A DNA stretch of 64,000 nt. It comes from Capitulum mitella (taxonomy: Eukaryota > Arthropoda > Thecostraca > Pollicipedomorpha > Pollicipedidae). The stretch lies in NCBI GenBank assembly GCA_030062745.1, contig CP099851.1, positions 10,604,393-10,668,392 on the forward strand, written 5' to 3'. The first letter of the stretch is position 1; each line of letters opens with the position of its first letter. Both the position numbers and the translations under genes were made by a program. This document shows, one piece after another, positions 19,652 through 28,849 of the stretch. The notes below the pieces were generated by a model. It was given only the letters and a program-made list of their open reading frames with translations. It searched no databases and was not told where the DNA came from.

Positions 19652-21055
19652 GGACCAGCAGGAACGCAGTCTTTTTTCTCGTTTATCTCTACACTCGACG
19701 AGACTGGAATCACGACCGTCACGAAGGCGCCCAAGCTGCTAAGCCCGACCGGAACCCGTCATGTAGGAGCCGTTGCGAGCGCTGAGCGGGGAGTTCTCAT
19801 CACCGTGTGCGCTTGCGTCAGCGCTGCGGGCCGAGCGCTTCCCCCCGTGCTGTTGTATCCGCGAAAACGAGTGCAGCCTCACTGGGCGACCGACGCTCCA
19901 CCGGGATCACTCATCCTCGCGAACGACTCGGGCTGGATGGACAAGGAGACGTTCCCCAAGGCGCTGCTGCACTTCATCAGCCACATGGGCGCCTCGGAGC
20001 AGCGGCCGCAGCTCCTCGTATTCGACAATCACTGCTCCCATGTCACCCTCCAGGTCATCAGCATCGCCCGGGAGCACGGGGTGGTGATTGTGACACTGCC
20101 GGCGCACTGCAGCCACCGAATGCAACCCCTTGATGTGTCGATGATGGCGCCGTTCAAGACCTTCTACTCGGAGGAAATAAACGCATGGCACCACCGCAAC
20201 CCAGGCCGGACGATTTCGATCCACGAGCTCGCCGCCCCGGTCAACAAGGCCTTCGCCCGCGCCTTCTCCATGATGAACATCATAGCGGGATTCGCGAAGT
20301 CCAGCGTCTGGCCTCCGAACCCGACGGGCTTTACCGACGCGGACTTTCTGGCTGCTCTCCCCTCCCCTGCCCCTGCTCCCACGGGGGAAACCTCGGAGAC
20401 GGAGGGGACGGCCCCGTCGTCGCCCAAGCCGGGATCGTCGACTTCGATGGCGGTTACGCCGCAAGAGATCCGCCCGTTCCCCGTCGCTCCCTCCCGGATG
20501 CGAGGGAGCGGAAGAGGGCGCGGCAAACGCTTCCCCGTTATCCTGACGTCCACCCCGGAAAAGAACAAGCTCGAGCAAGCCACCGCCGCCAGGGCTCGCC
20601 CGAAGGCCGAGAAAATTCAACTGGACGAAGAGGAGGAGGAAGAGGAGCAGGAAGCGGAGAGGAGCGACAGCGATGCCGATGCCGACCCTGTCGAGATGGA
20701 GGAGGAGAGGATCGGTCTCCTCAACGACCCGATGGTCGCCGAGTTCTCCCCCGCGCAGATAAAAAAGGGCGACTTCCTCCTCGTGGCCGTCAGGGGAGCC
20801 GGGCGACGGGGCACGGTCACCTACCGCTACGTCGTTCAGGCCCTTCAGGCCTTCGATGAGGATGACCCGGACTGGATCCGGGTTCACGGGTACCGAGCTC
20901 TGAACTCGGCGAGGACCCGATTCGAACAGAAGCCGAATGATATCTTCGCCGTGGAGCTGGACGACATCATCGGTGGACTCCAGGTCCCCCAGATCTCCTC
21001 CGGACGCGGCCTGGCCTATCTCTTCCCGGGCACCGTGGACGTCAAGGAGCTTTGA
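19652..21055 (+). CDS. pogo-3 transposase fragment with SH3/Tudor-like C-terminal domain
   Basis: Both N-terminal HTH domains are absent. The open frame enters at the first catalytic motif, TLDETGITTV (Asp at 19697), after a stop just upstream. It continues with SAERGVLITVCACVSA, LVFDNHCSH (Asp at 20024) and QPLDVSMMAPFKTF (Asp at 20132). The spacing equals that in pogo-1 and pogo-2: 109 codons between first and second Asp and 35 residues between second and third. Then come PFPVAPSRMR, VILTSTPEKNK, an acidic run (EEEEEEQEAE) and a last domain starting FSPAQIKKGDFLLVAVRG. That domain, with a later YRYVVQALQAF, resembles the beta-rich KGDFVLV domain of other pogo-like transposases, in place of the PHD finger. 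GC-rich and intact from 19652 to the stop at 21055. Confidence 0.8.
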   Translation, partial: GPAGTQSFFSFISTLDETGITTVTKAPKLLSPTGTRHVGAVASAERGVLITVCACVSAAGRALPPVLLYPRKRVQPHWATDAPPGSLILANDSGWMDKETFPKALLHFISHMGASEQRPQLLVFDNHCSHVTLQVISIAREHGVVIVTLPAHCSHRMQPLDVSMMAPFKTFYSEEINAWHHRNPGRTISIHELAAPVNKAFARAFSMMNIIAGFAKSSVWPPNPTGFTDADFLAALPSPAPAPTGETSETEGTAPSSPKPGSSTSMAVTPQEIRPFPVAPSRMRGSGRGRGKRFPVILTSTPEKNKLEQATAARARPKAEKIQLDEEEEEEEQEAERSDSDADADPVEMEEERIGLLNDPMVAEFSPAQIKKGDFLLVAVRGAGRRGTVTYRYVVQALQAFDEDDPDWIRVHGYRALNSARTRFEQKPNDIFAVELDDIIGGLQVPQISSGRGLAYLFPGTVDVKEL

Positions 21056-21440
21056 AACGGAAGTTAGTGTATTATCGGTCTTCTATGTCGCGAAACGAAT
21101 GTTTTCATTTTCTTGAGTTAAAAAACTGTCATGTGGTCACGGGTTGATGATCCTCGATCAATCGAAACTGATATTTTCATTTGATAGTCTGTTCGATAAG
21201 TCTTTTTTGTCGCGCGCGGTCGAATATTGAATCTCAATTTTCCATTTGAATAAAAAAACATTCTTTGTTTTATTTCGTGGAACGTGATTGATTTTATCTA
21301 AATAAATCCGTGGCCAAGTGACCTCCATGAAGTGGGTCGTTGACCGCTTACGCGGTACCTGGGTTCTTAGAGAGCTCAAGGTAGACCCCATCTACGAGCA
21401 TTGTGCTGAATACCGAGAATAGAATATGAAAACACGACAC
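21056..21440. other. pogo-3 3' non-coding region
   Basis: AT-rich non-coding tail of pogo-3 with AATAAA-type signals near 21249 and 21299. No separate gene seen. Confidence 0.4.
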
Positions 21441-21682
21441 CGGCCCATACCTCCCGGGCCACGGCCCATACCTCCCGGGATATTTTGATAAGTCGAAAAA
21501 ACGCATGGTTTCTTAAAAGTTATCTCGAGACACAATAGTTGATCCCAGATGCCTGATGAGGCACACTTTACATGCCAAAGGCCATTAAACATGCCACGAG
21601 TGAAAAACCAGGTCTAGCCACTGCCCACAGTGAGAAAATCGCCATTTTACAAAACCGGCCCATACCTCCCGGGTCTCCCCTA
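21441..21682. repeat. pogo-3 subterminal 18-mer repeats and right end
   Basis: CGGCCCATACCTCCCGGG occurs exactly at 21441-21458, 21462-21479 and 21656-21673. The last copy runs into TCTCCCCTA, the element tip. Confidence 0.85.
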
Positions 21683-21879
21683 CTAGTAGTTAAGAGCTAT
21701 GAAGTATTTTCCGTAACACTCAACTCGTAAAATGTCAACATCTGTTTCTCAGTTCCACCGAGACGCGAATACCTGTAGAGGCCATGTCGTTGTTACCCGT
21801 GCCCAAAACAAAGTAAATGTGTTTGTAAATGGGCAACTATTATTGTCGGGCAAGCAAGTTGTAAACCTTGAACCACTTT

Positions 21880-22383
21880 ACTTTTCCGCCTGGACCAGTG
21901 GACCTTCAGCGCCTTGAAATGGCGTATACGGAGTGGTCGTGCATGTAGTCTGAACTTCAGAAGTTGACAGGCGTTCACTTCATGGTCTGCGAGGCGTGCG
22001 GGGCGGAACCACGATGCGTGCATGTGGACGGCAACTTCAAGGTATGTATGTATGTACTGAAGGCGTCCACGCCGTGGCTATTCTGCCCTCTCGTCAAAAT
22101 TACAAAAACGATGATACACAATCACTTGTCAGGCAAAGTAAAACGCACTCATTTGAACACGAACGGCAGTCACGGTGTCAGATGTTTCAAATGTTTTAAA
22201 AACGATGCGCGTGAGGCGGCATTCGAGACTAAGGTGAAGGTGTACCGTCATCGATCATTTGGAAGCAGAGAAGCCTTATCTGCCTACCATGTCGGTACTT
22301 GTATCGAGGACAAGGAAGCCGTGGACGCTCACGTCCGTAAGCTGGAAGGCGTGACAAAGGTGAAACGTTTGAACATAATGTGA
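21880..22383 (+). pseudogene. KDZ-like transposase fragment (DGNFK motif)
   Basis: A frame ending at a donor (AAG/GTATGT at 22041-22042) reads LTGVHFMVCEACGAEP then CVHVDGNFKV. This is the conserved CPxCG...VHVDGNFK block around the first catalytic Asp of KDZ transposases. The in-frame sequence before it contains a stop. After the likely intron, frames such as SHGVRCFKCFKNDAREAAFE follow but are not clearly attributable. It is a degraded fragment and may belong to the same family as 11718-11995. Confidence 0.5.
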
Positions 22384-25300
22384 CGCACTGTTAGCAGTGA
22401 TATAACTTGTTTTCATATCCACCAGCTCCATGAAATGGATAGGGAAACTGAGGATCATTTGCCCCTTGTTTGCCACATGTGCGTATGTATTGCCGTGAAA
22501 CAAGCAAAAGAAAAATTATTCGGGCAAAATCACTGTATCCGTAGATGATGGTGATAGACCTAGTATGATTTCGGTTCCTGCGATGAGCTGTGCCGTTTAA
22601 TCGTGGCTCGGGAAACACTCCTTGGGATCGGGGGGAGCGGGGTAGGGCATTTACCGACCTTGTCTGTAGTCTGTTGGCCATGGCCATGTGTTACATTGCA
22701 AACCAAATGGTTTTCTGATTTCGCGTTCACGCGCCAAATCATTAACATTGCTGGGGAAATCTTGTAGATAAGTGTAAGCTCCTTTTTTCCAAATTCATCT
22801 GCTAAATGTGATCAGCCTACTGTTCAGTCTGCATATTATGGTGATTTCAGAGGCAGTTAATTCATACACGACGAAACCGTTTTCAAAATCTAATTAAAAT
22901 TAGTAATCCAAATTGATTAATGAAATGAAATTAATAAAATTAATAATTCGTAATTCAAAACCGACGAAACCAGTCCACCACCAGCCGACCTGCTTTACCG
23001 TCCATCCCCTCTCTGCAGTCCACCAAACGGTCCACTCCTCTGTCCATCCCTGTCGTCCAAGTACCCTCTCCCCAGTCCAGTACCTCTTCCGTCCATCACT
23101 CTGGTGGTGCAGTAGTCGTGCTGTTGAAGAAGCCCAAAGGGCATTGTCAGAAGGTGCCACTGCGCTGATGAGGCCGTGATGCTGTGGTGCCTTTCAGTGC
23201 GTGTTGTGTTGCGCGTGAGACGCGCCAACCATCGCTTGTATTTATTTCAGTCGAGAAATGCACGTGATTATCATGCAGTTTATTTTGTCAAGTTCTTCCC
23301 ATGCGCTTAGAGCCGAACTCTTCTGCCTTTTACGCCGATGAGGTCGTAATGCTGTGATGTCTTTAAGTGTCGTGTTGGGTTGCGCCTGAGAATCGCTAAC
23401 CACTGTGTATTTTTATATCCTTCGAGAAATGCGCGTGATTAACATTGATTTTTCCTGTCGAGTTCTTGCCAAGCGTTCAGAGCTGAGATCTTCCGCGCTA
23501 GGACACATTCAACTCTATGGTCCTCAATGTACCCTGGGAGGTGAGGTCACTTTTGATTATGATCATTACTGTGTCACACAAAGGCACAGACATCACTTTC
23601 CCAGCAGCTTTGCATCAACACCACCATCACAACAACCCTCAGTTATGGCAGACAGACATGTTTTGACTGTGCCGGGAGGGGTCAAGGGGACCAGGAACAC
23701 TTGCCATTTCATGAACTGCACCTTTGATAACCTTGCAATATTCCATTACATACTGTTACTTTTAGTATTTTAAAATCTTGCATAGTCTCATAATGCATAT
23801 GGCGTAACATGGTATAATATAATATGGTATAATATGACGTATGGTATAAAATCGTTCGGATAGTTCAGGCGGACCCGCGCAATAAACCTATCTGGATACA
23901 GCAGGTGTATCATGGTTTTCACCAGCTGCTGAACGTTGCCCATGTTTGTACTGATACTGGTGATCTTTTCTGACAGCGTTTCTCACCACCAGAGCTCGAC
24001 CATATCCTTGGGATGAAACCACTACCCTGAAGGCTGTGGACCATCGACTTCACATCAGCTGGAAACGCTACGAATGAATGCGTGAACAGGACCACCCTCT
24101 TCCACGCCTCGCCACCCTTCTGATATGGCTTTCTGGCTCTGTGCTGCGCACGACTTCAGATCCGCTTGCTGAAGGCCATGACGGCCTCCATCAGTGAACA
24201 TGACCGCCTGTGTGTACTGACAGTGAACGTGACCGCCTGTGTGTACTGATATCTGACGAAATGGATGCCATCAGAGTCGCGGCCTACGACCAGCGGCCTG
24301 ACCAGGGGCCCGTTTCACCACAGGAATATATTCTCTCAAGGTGGCATATTTAGTCACTTTTTTGTAACACTTACGCATATTCCGTTACACCACTTGTCGC
24401 AGGTGAACATTGATCCGGTTCAAAGTATGACAGTTTCAAGCGGCACAGTATCGCACTTTTGGAATACTACGACGTCAGACGTGTCCTAAATATTCCATTT
24501 AGTCAGCGGACTGCCGAGTTTGCGGTCACGCAGACCATGCCATTTTTACTGGCATAACGCGCGATTCTTGGTGTGCCAGCGGTTACAGCTGTGCTGCGAT
24601 TTGTCTTTTTGCGCAAATAGTAAGTTCTTTTGAAGGATTTTGACAATTGAGGATGACGATGCAGGTATTGCAGAAGTTGCTGAATGTGAACCAGGTGAAC
24701 TAGGCCCAGGGTTTTTCGCCCTTGATCAAAACAACGATGAAGCTTTGTCGCCCGCAAAGTTTGGGTAGGTGAGACCACGAAGCACTGCAATTATTACGTC
24801 GGGGATTAGAAGGCAAATAAATGGTTTTACAAGGACACATGCTTTGTCCGACCAAAACCTACGTACAGTGTATCAACATGATTTAACTGGTATTGTTGAA
24901 GCTGGTCACCCAAACCTCAGGACAAATACAAAAGTGTCACGATTCATCACACTGACGGAAGCATACTCAGTTGTCTGCTTATAATGCTCAGTAGCCCGAA
25001 AATGGTATCTGTGATCGGTTTATACATGGGTGTGAATACGAGGGATTAGCGCAATGTCTACACACTATTTCTGAGGTTGGACGTTGACCTGATCTGGCCT
25101 CCCCAATCCCAGCTTGACTCCCACCCTTCCGGTTTTACAGCTGTGACTGCATCCATGAATGAACTGACCAAAACCGGCATAGCCTACCCACTGATGTTTG
25201 GGAGCAATGTTCCAGGGTTGAGAATTACATGCCTTCATAATATATGTGTTATGATAATGTCGTGTGGGAAGTTTCTGGTTGACCTGTCTCGCTAGTTTCT

Positions 25301-25860
25301 GGTTGACCTGTCTCGCTAGCTTGCTCCTGCCAGCGAGGTACATATGTGACATCTGAGCTCTCGGCGGCCGGCGCGGCTGCAGTGAGAGAGTATCTCCGGA
25401 GGGCAGAGCGCGCAGTGGCAGCGGGAGGACGGGCGTGGCTGTGTATGTGCTTGCGTTGCTTGCTGCCTGGAACGCTCAGAAGGACTTTAATACAACTACA
25501 ATATATGTCAGTAGATATGTTTATTATGCCGCTTATCAAAATAGGTTTCATGCTTAAATAACTGCCCTGTGGCCAGTTGTCCTGAATTATGCACAACATG
25601 TATTCGGGGTGGGGCACATGAGGATGGGTCCGGTAAAATAAGCTGCAGTTTCCCGGTCCGCCATATCAGCAAATGTCTCATCAAATGCTGTTTCCCAACG
25701 GCCCACATTCGAGGGTCAGTTGCAGCGTTCCGGATCACCATGGATATGGCAATGTCTGAGGCTGTGGGGAGGAATCAGAATTGGGGGTCAAGTCACGGTT
25801 TAAATGCATGACAGCCACATGCACAGCGTGACCAAGGCAAATAATAACAGTTCACTGGCA
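22384..25860. other. 3.5 kb with no supported gene
   Basis: Frames of 70-120 codons occur on both strands but none has a recognisable domain. Contents seen: a GTCCA-rich stretch (22980-23100), a 170-bp tandem duplication (23167-23506), TATAAT-rich sequence near 23810-23850 and a GC-rich patch at 25350-25470. Parts may be degraded interior of KDZ-like or other transposons. Confidence 0.4.
23167..23506. repeat. Two-copy ~170-bp tandem duplication
   Basis: GATGAGGCCGTGATGCTGTG at 23167 recurs as GATGAGGTCGTAATGCTGTG at 23337. Similarity continues through TTGCG...GAG, CGAGAAATGC and AGTTCTT.CCA over about 165 bases, with roughly one change in five. Confidence 0.75.
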
Positions 25861-25889
25861 GTGACATATTTGCGCAAAAAGTCTGTGTT

Positions 25890-26238
25890 CTGGTAAATGA
25901 GGCATTTCCCAATAATTGTCACTTCGTAATGTGATATGGAACCGATGCCCGAAAACGAAGTTCGTCTGTCTTGGACGCATCGAGTTAGCAGTGTCGGCCA
26001 TGATCGCCAGCTTCAACGCCGGAGCTTTCGCAGCTGTCATGAGGCTGGAAGCTGTGCCCACGGTGTCGACAGCTTCGAGAGCAGTGGCGCAGAAGCCAAC
26101 AAGCGCCGCATCTTCTGTAGCCGATGGGACACCCAAAAGACGGTCAAACGGCGAAGGCTGATGCAGTGCTATGCCGAGGCCAAGGCGGAAAAGAGGAAAG
26201 CTTCTCAGAGGCTCGACTATAAGGCACGTGGCTTTTAG
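25890..26238 (+). pseudogene. Transposase-like fragment of uncertain family
   Basis: One frame reads VIWNRCPKTKFVCLGRIELA then VSAMIASFNAGAFAAVM, and another frame resumes with KKTVKRRRLMQ-like basic sequence ending RLDYKARGF. The pattern WxRxPKTxFVG...AxxxFNxGA... and a closing YxxGxF recurs in uncharacterised transposon proteins of cnidarians and molluscs as I remember them. I cannot name the family. At least one frameshift separates the pieces. Confidence 0.4.
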
Positions 26239-26612
26239 TCGAGACTTTTGTGCTTTGTCTTTTTGGGAACAAAAGAACGGATTTTCAGCTGATGCCTGGC
26301 ATACGACTGTTCGGGCATGCTGAATCCCATCTAAATGTACGTGAAATGCTTTTTTGTGTTTTCTCTAATTCGCCAAATTGCTGACGTGACCAGACAGAAA
26401 CGGTGCTCCGACGCGTCTCAACGCCCGGAATGAGCAGAAACTTCACATACAAGCTCATAATTATGCGCTCCTGTTGATGTCCTGTCTATGTCTTGCAAAA
26501 TAACCACTGCTCTTGCAAAAGTAACCAAAGGGCGGGAAAAAAGAATTTCTAGGTTTTTGAAATTTCAGAATAGTTTTTGGGTGGCAAAACATGGAACCCT
26601 TCCTCCTAAATA

Positions 26613-27933
26613 CGAGGGGGTACCCAAAAGTAACCGGAATCGTTCTCTGCAGGACAATCCAGTTGTAGTTCGGTCTTCCACCGCTAGGAGCAACTCAATC
26701 CGACCCCCGGGCATCTGTTTGCAGCGCGGTGTCGCCGAGTGAAGAGGCACTGCCACGTGGTGCACCTGTATATTGAAGCCCTCTCGCCCATTCGTCGGTT
26801 TTTGCTATGGCTGAACTAAAGGAGCAACGTGCTTCTGTGAAATTTTGTTTTTTGCTGGGAAAAACTGCGGCTGAAACAGTCGCCATGCTTCAAACTGCAT
26901 ACAAGGACGCTGCCATGAGCAAGACGCAGGTTTATGAATGGTTTTCGCGCTTTAAAAGTGGTCAAATGTCACTTGAAGACCACCCTCGATCGGGGCGACC
27001 GTCAACCTCGCGAACGGACGAGAACATCGCAAAAATTCATGAACTCGTCATGGAAGACCGTCGCCGAACAATAGATGAACTTGTTCATCTGTCTGGTGTC
27101 TCCTGGAGCTCCTGCCAACGAATTTTGAGGGAAGAATTACAAATGAAACGAGTTGCGGCAAAATTTGTGCCCCGCTTGCTCACGGAAGATCAGAAGCAGT
27201 CACGAATGAACGCGTGTCAGGAACTGAAAGAACAGTTGCAAGTTGATCCGTATATTTTTTCGAAGGTGATCACTGGTGATGAAAGCTGGTGCTATGGCTA
27301 CGACCCTGAAACAAAACAGCAATCAAGTCAGTGGAAGCACTCAAGCTCACCACGCCCCAAAAAAGCGCGTCAAGAGAAGTCCAATGTCAAGACGATGCTG
27401 ATTTGTTTTTTCGATGCAAAAGGCATTGTCCACATGGAATTTGTTCCTTCTGGTCAAACTGTCAATCAGACGTTTTACTTGGAAGTTTTGCGGCATGTGC
27501 GAGACGCGGTGAGACGGAAACGCCCCGACATGTGGCGAAGCGGAGAGTGGTGGTTTCATCACGACAATGCGCCTGCGCACACTGCCTTGAGTGTCAGACA
27601 GCTTTTGACAAAAAATGGCATGACACCGCTGACCCACCCTCCCTATTCACCGGATTTGGCACCCTGTGACTTTTTCTTGTTCCCCAGAATGAAAAAAGAC
27701 CTCAAGGGAAAACGTTTCGAAGACGTAGATGAGGTGAAGGAAAAAACGACGAAGGCGCTGCAAGGCATCACCTTGCAAGAGTTCCAGAACTGCTTTCAAC
27801 AGTGGAAAACAAGTCTGGATACGTGCATTGCTTCTGATGGAGAGTACTTTGAGGGTGACAGGAGTGACGATATGTAGAGATCATTGAATAAACATATACG
27901 GCGAAATTCCGGTTTCTTTTGGGTACCCCCTCG
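26613..27933 (+). mobile_element. Intact-looking mariner element
   Basis: The ends CGAGGGGGTACCCAAAAGTA and, inverted, CGAGGGGGTACCCAAAAGAA both continue CCGGAAT, so one mismatch in about 28 bases. The left flank is TA and the right flank TC, so the target duplication has decayed by one base or the end is misplaced. The 1321 bp length and single intact gene are typical of mariner. It appears to be the youngest or best-preserved autonomous element in the window. Confidence 0.93.
26807..27877 (+). CDS. mariner transposase, full length (DD34D)
   Basis: 356 codons without interruption, the usual length. The N-terminal paired HTHs include QVYEWFSRFKSGQMSLEDH and the linker PRSGRPSTS. The WVPHxL-type motif appears as KFVPRLL. 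The catalytic triad is complete: GDESW (Asp158), HHDNAPAH (Asp253) and APCDFF (Asp288) within YSPDLAPCDFFLF, with 34 residues between the last two. The start ATG lies about 165 bases inside the left inverted repeat and AATAAA follows the stop within 20 bases. The sequence resembles mariners of the SETMAR/GVQW3-like type, but I do not assign a subfamily. It catalyses cut-and-paste transposition into TA. All visible key residues are present, so recent activity is plausible. Confidence 0.95.
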   Translation: MAELKEQRASVKFCFLLGKTAAETVAMLQTAYKDAAMSKTQVYEWFSRFKSGQMSLEDHPRSGRPSTSRTDENIAKIHELVMEDRRRTIDELVHLSGVSWSSCQRILREELQMKRVAAKFVPRLLTEDQKQSRMNACQELKEQLQVDPYIFSKVITGDESWCYGYDPETKQQSSQWKHSSSPRPKKARQEKSNVKTMLICFFDAKGIVHMEFVPSGQTVNQTFYLEVLRHVRDAVRRKRPDMWRSGEWWFHHDNAPAHTALSVRQLLTKNGMTPLTHPPYSPDLAPCDFFLFPRMKKDLKGKRFEDVDEVKEKTTKALQGITLQEFQNCFQQWKTSLDTCIASDGEYFEGDRSDDM

Positions 27934-27949
27934 TCATCCGTAAACAATA

Positions 27950-28210
27950 TTATTCTGTCATAACTGGCTCACACTGGGAAATACTTTTTTTGCTGGACCC
28001 TCCGGTAACCACGAAATCATATCCGTTCATCTTGCGTATTTGTGGTATTGTACGTCTGCACGTGATTCGGCAGACATCCTCGATCTTCGGCATCATAGGC
28101 AACGAACTTGTATAATCCTGATCCTCCAAGTTCCTGTACGGAATAATTTCCCCAGTTTGTGTGATCACAGTGAAACGGTGTGCAGTACATGAGCGCATTT
28201 CGAACAGCAC
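27950..28210 (-). CDS. Unrecognised 86-codon minus-strand ORF beside mariner
   Basis: The frame reads protein-like (HRFTVITQTGEIIPYRNLED, EDVCRITCRRTIPQIRKMNG) but I do not recognise it. It lies 17 bases from the mariner end, so the mariner may have landed in or beside an exon. A sensible exon boundary is not evident. Confidence 0.2.
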   Translation of the reverse strand: MLFEMRSCTAHRFTVITQTGEIIPYRNLEDQDYTSSLPMMPKIEDVCRITCRRTIPQIRKMNGYDFVVTGGSSKKSISQCEPVMTE

Positions 28211-28269
28211 GTTCGCAGCTCGTGACGGCTGGAGCGGTGTGTGCCGGCCACACGGCAGAGATGAGCCGC

Positions 28270-28769
28270 AGACTGGACTACTCTCAAATTAATCCCTTGG
28301 TCGCACTATTCGGCGAAAGCCATGCGGCTCACCAACTCGTCGCTCCGTGGCGCCGCCGTCGCCCAGGTCCGGGCGGCGGCGGCAGACAACATCGGCCCGG
28401 TCTTCTCATTTCAAGAGAACCTGGACGCCACCTTTTGCAGGCTGGTCCCCCGCTTTGGGTCTCGAAGAAGACGTGTTGAAGGAACATCGGGCTCCCACGT
28501 GCACGACCAGGGACGTTGCGTTTCGGTGGCACGTCCTGTTCGCGGACGCTGAGGATCTGCTCCGGAGAAACTTCCTGGGAGGACCCTCAATGGCGGACTA
28601 CCTGGCCATGTACGGTTCAGATGCTCCTCCCACGGAGTGCAGCTTCACGGCCCTCTCAGGGGAGCCTGTTACTCCGGACGGGGTCCAGCTGTCCGCAGAA
28701 TCGCGGCGCACGCTCTGTCGAGAGCTGCCTACCCCAAAGTATCAAACAGCCGAGGAGATGGTGGCGTAG
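28270..28769 (+). CDS. Unrecognised GC-rich ORF pair
   Basis: Two overlapping plus-strand frames look protein-like in succession: an earlier one containing ADNIGPVFSFQENLDATFCR, then one running DVAFRWHVLFADAEDLLRRN to a stop at 28767. The second part (about residues 60-140) has balanced composition and no low complexity. I cannot identify a family. A frame change near 28470 would be needed to join them, so it may be a decayed gene. Confidence 0.25.
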
Positions 28770-28849
28770 TCGCCCCAGACTTCTGGACATTCAGGCAGAC
28801 ACTCGGCACTACGGAAAGTGCCTGAGTGACTGCTGGCCATCGAACTAGG

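Larger units (their letters stand above)
19652..21682 (+). mobile_element. pogo-3: pogo/Tigger-type element, 5'-truncated
   Basis: The right end is marked by CGGCCCATACCTCCCGGG then TCTCCCCTA (21656-21682). Its inverse, TAGGGGAGACCCGGGAGG, shares the TAGGGGAGACC tip with the left end of pogo-2. The same 18-mer occurs twice more just inside (21441-21458 and 21462-21479). No left counterpart is present; the left part, including the DNA-binding domains, is missing at the junction with the YqaJ gene. Confidence 0.75.

Noticed and set aside
20164-20887. Long minus-strand frames opposite pogo-3
   Set aside because: Antisense of a GC-rich transposase gene, rich in Arg/Gly; no motif.
23164-23345. 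CTGATGAG resembling the core of a hammerhead ribozyme in the 170-bp tandem repeat
   Set aside because: No GAAA at a suitable distance with a pairing stem II, and the second unit has CGATGAG instead. The core is not conserved between copies.
25350-25520. GC-rich patch ending in an AATATATG stretch as a possible LTR fragment
   Set aside because: No TG...CA pair, primer-binding site or partner repeat was seen.
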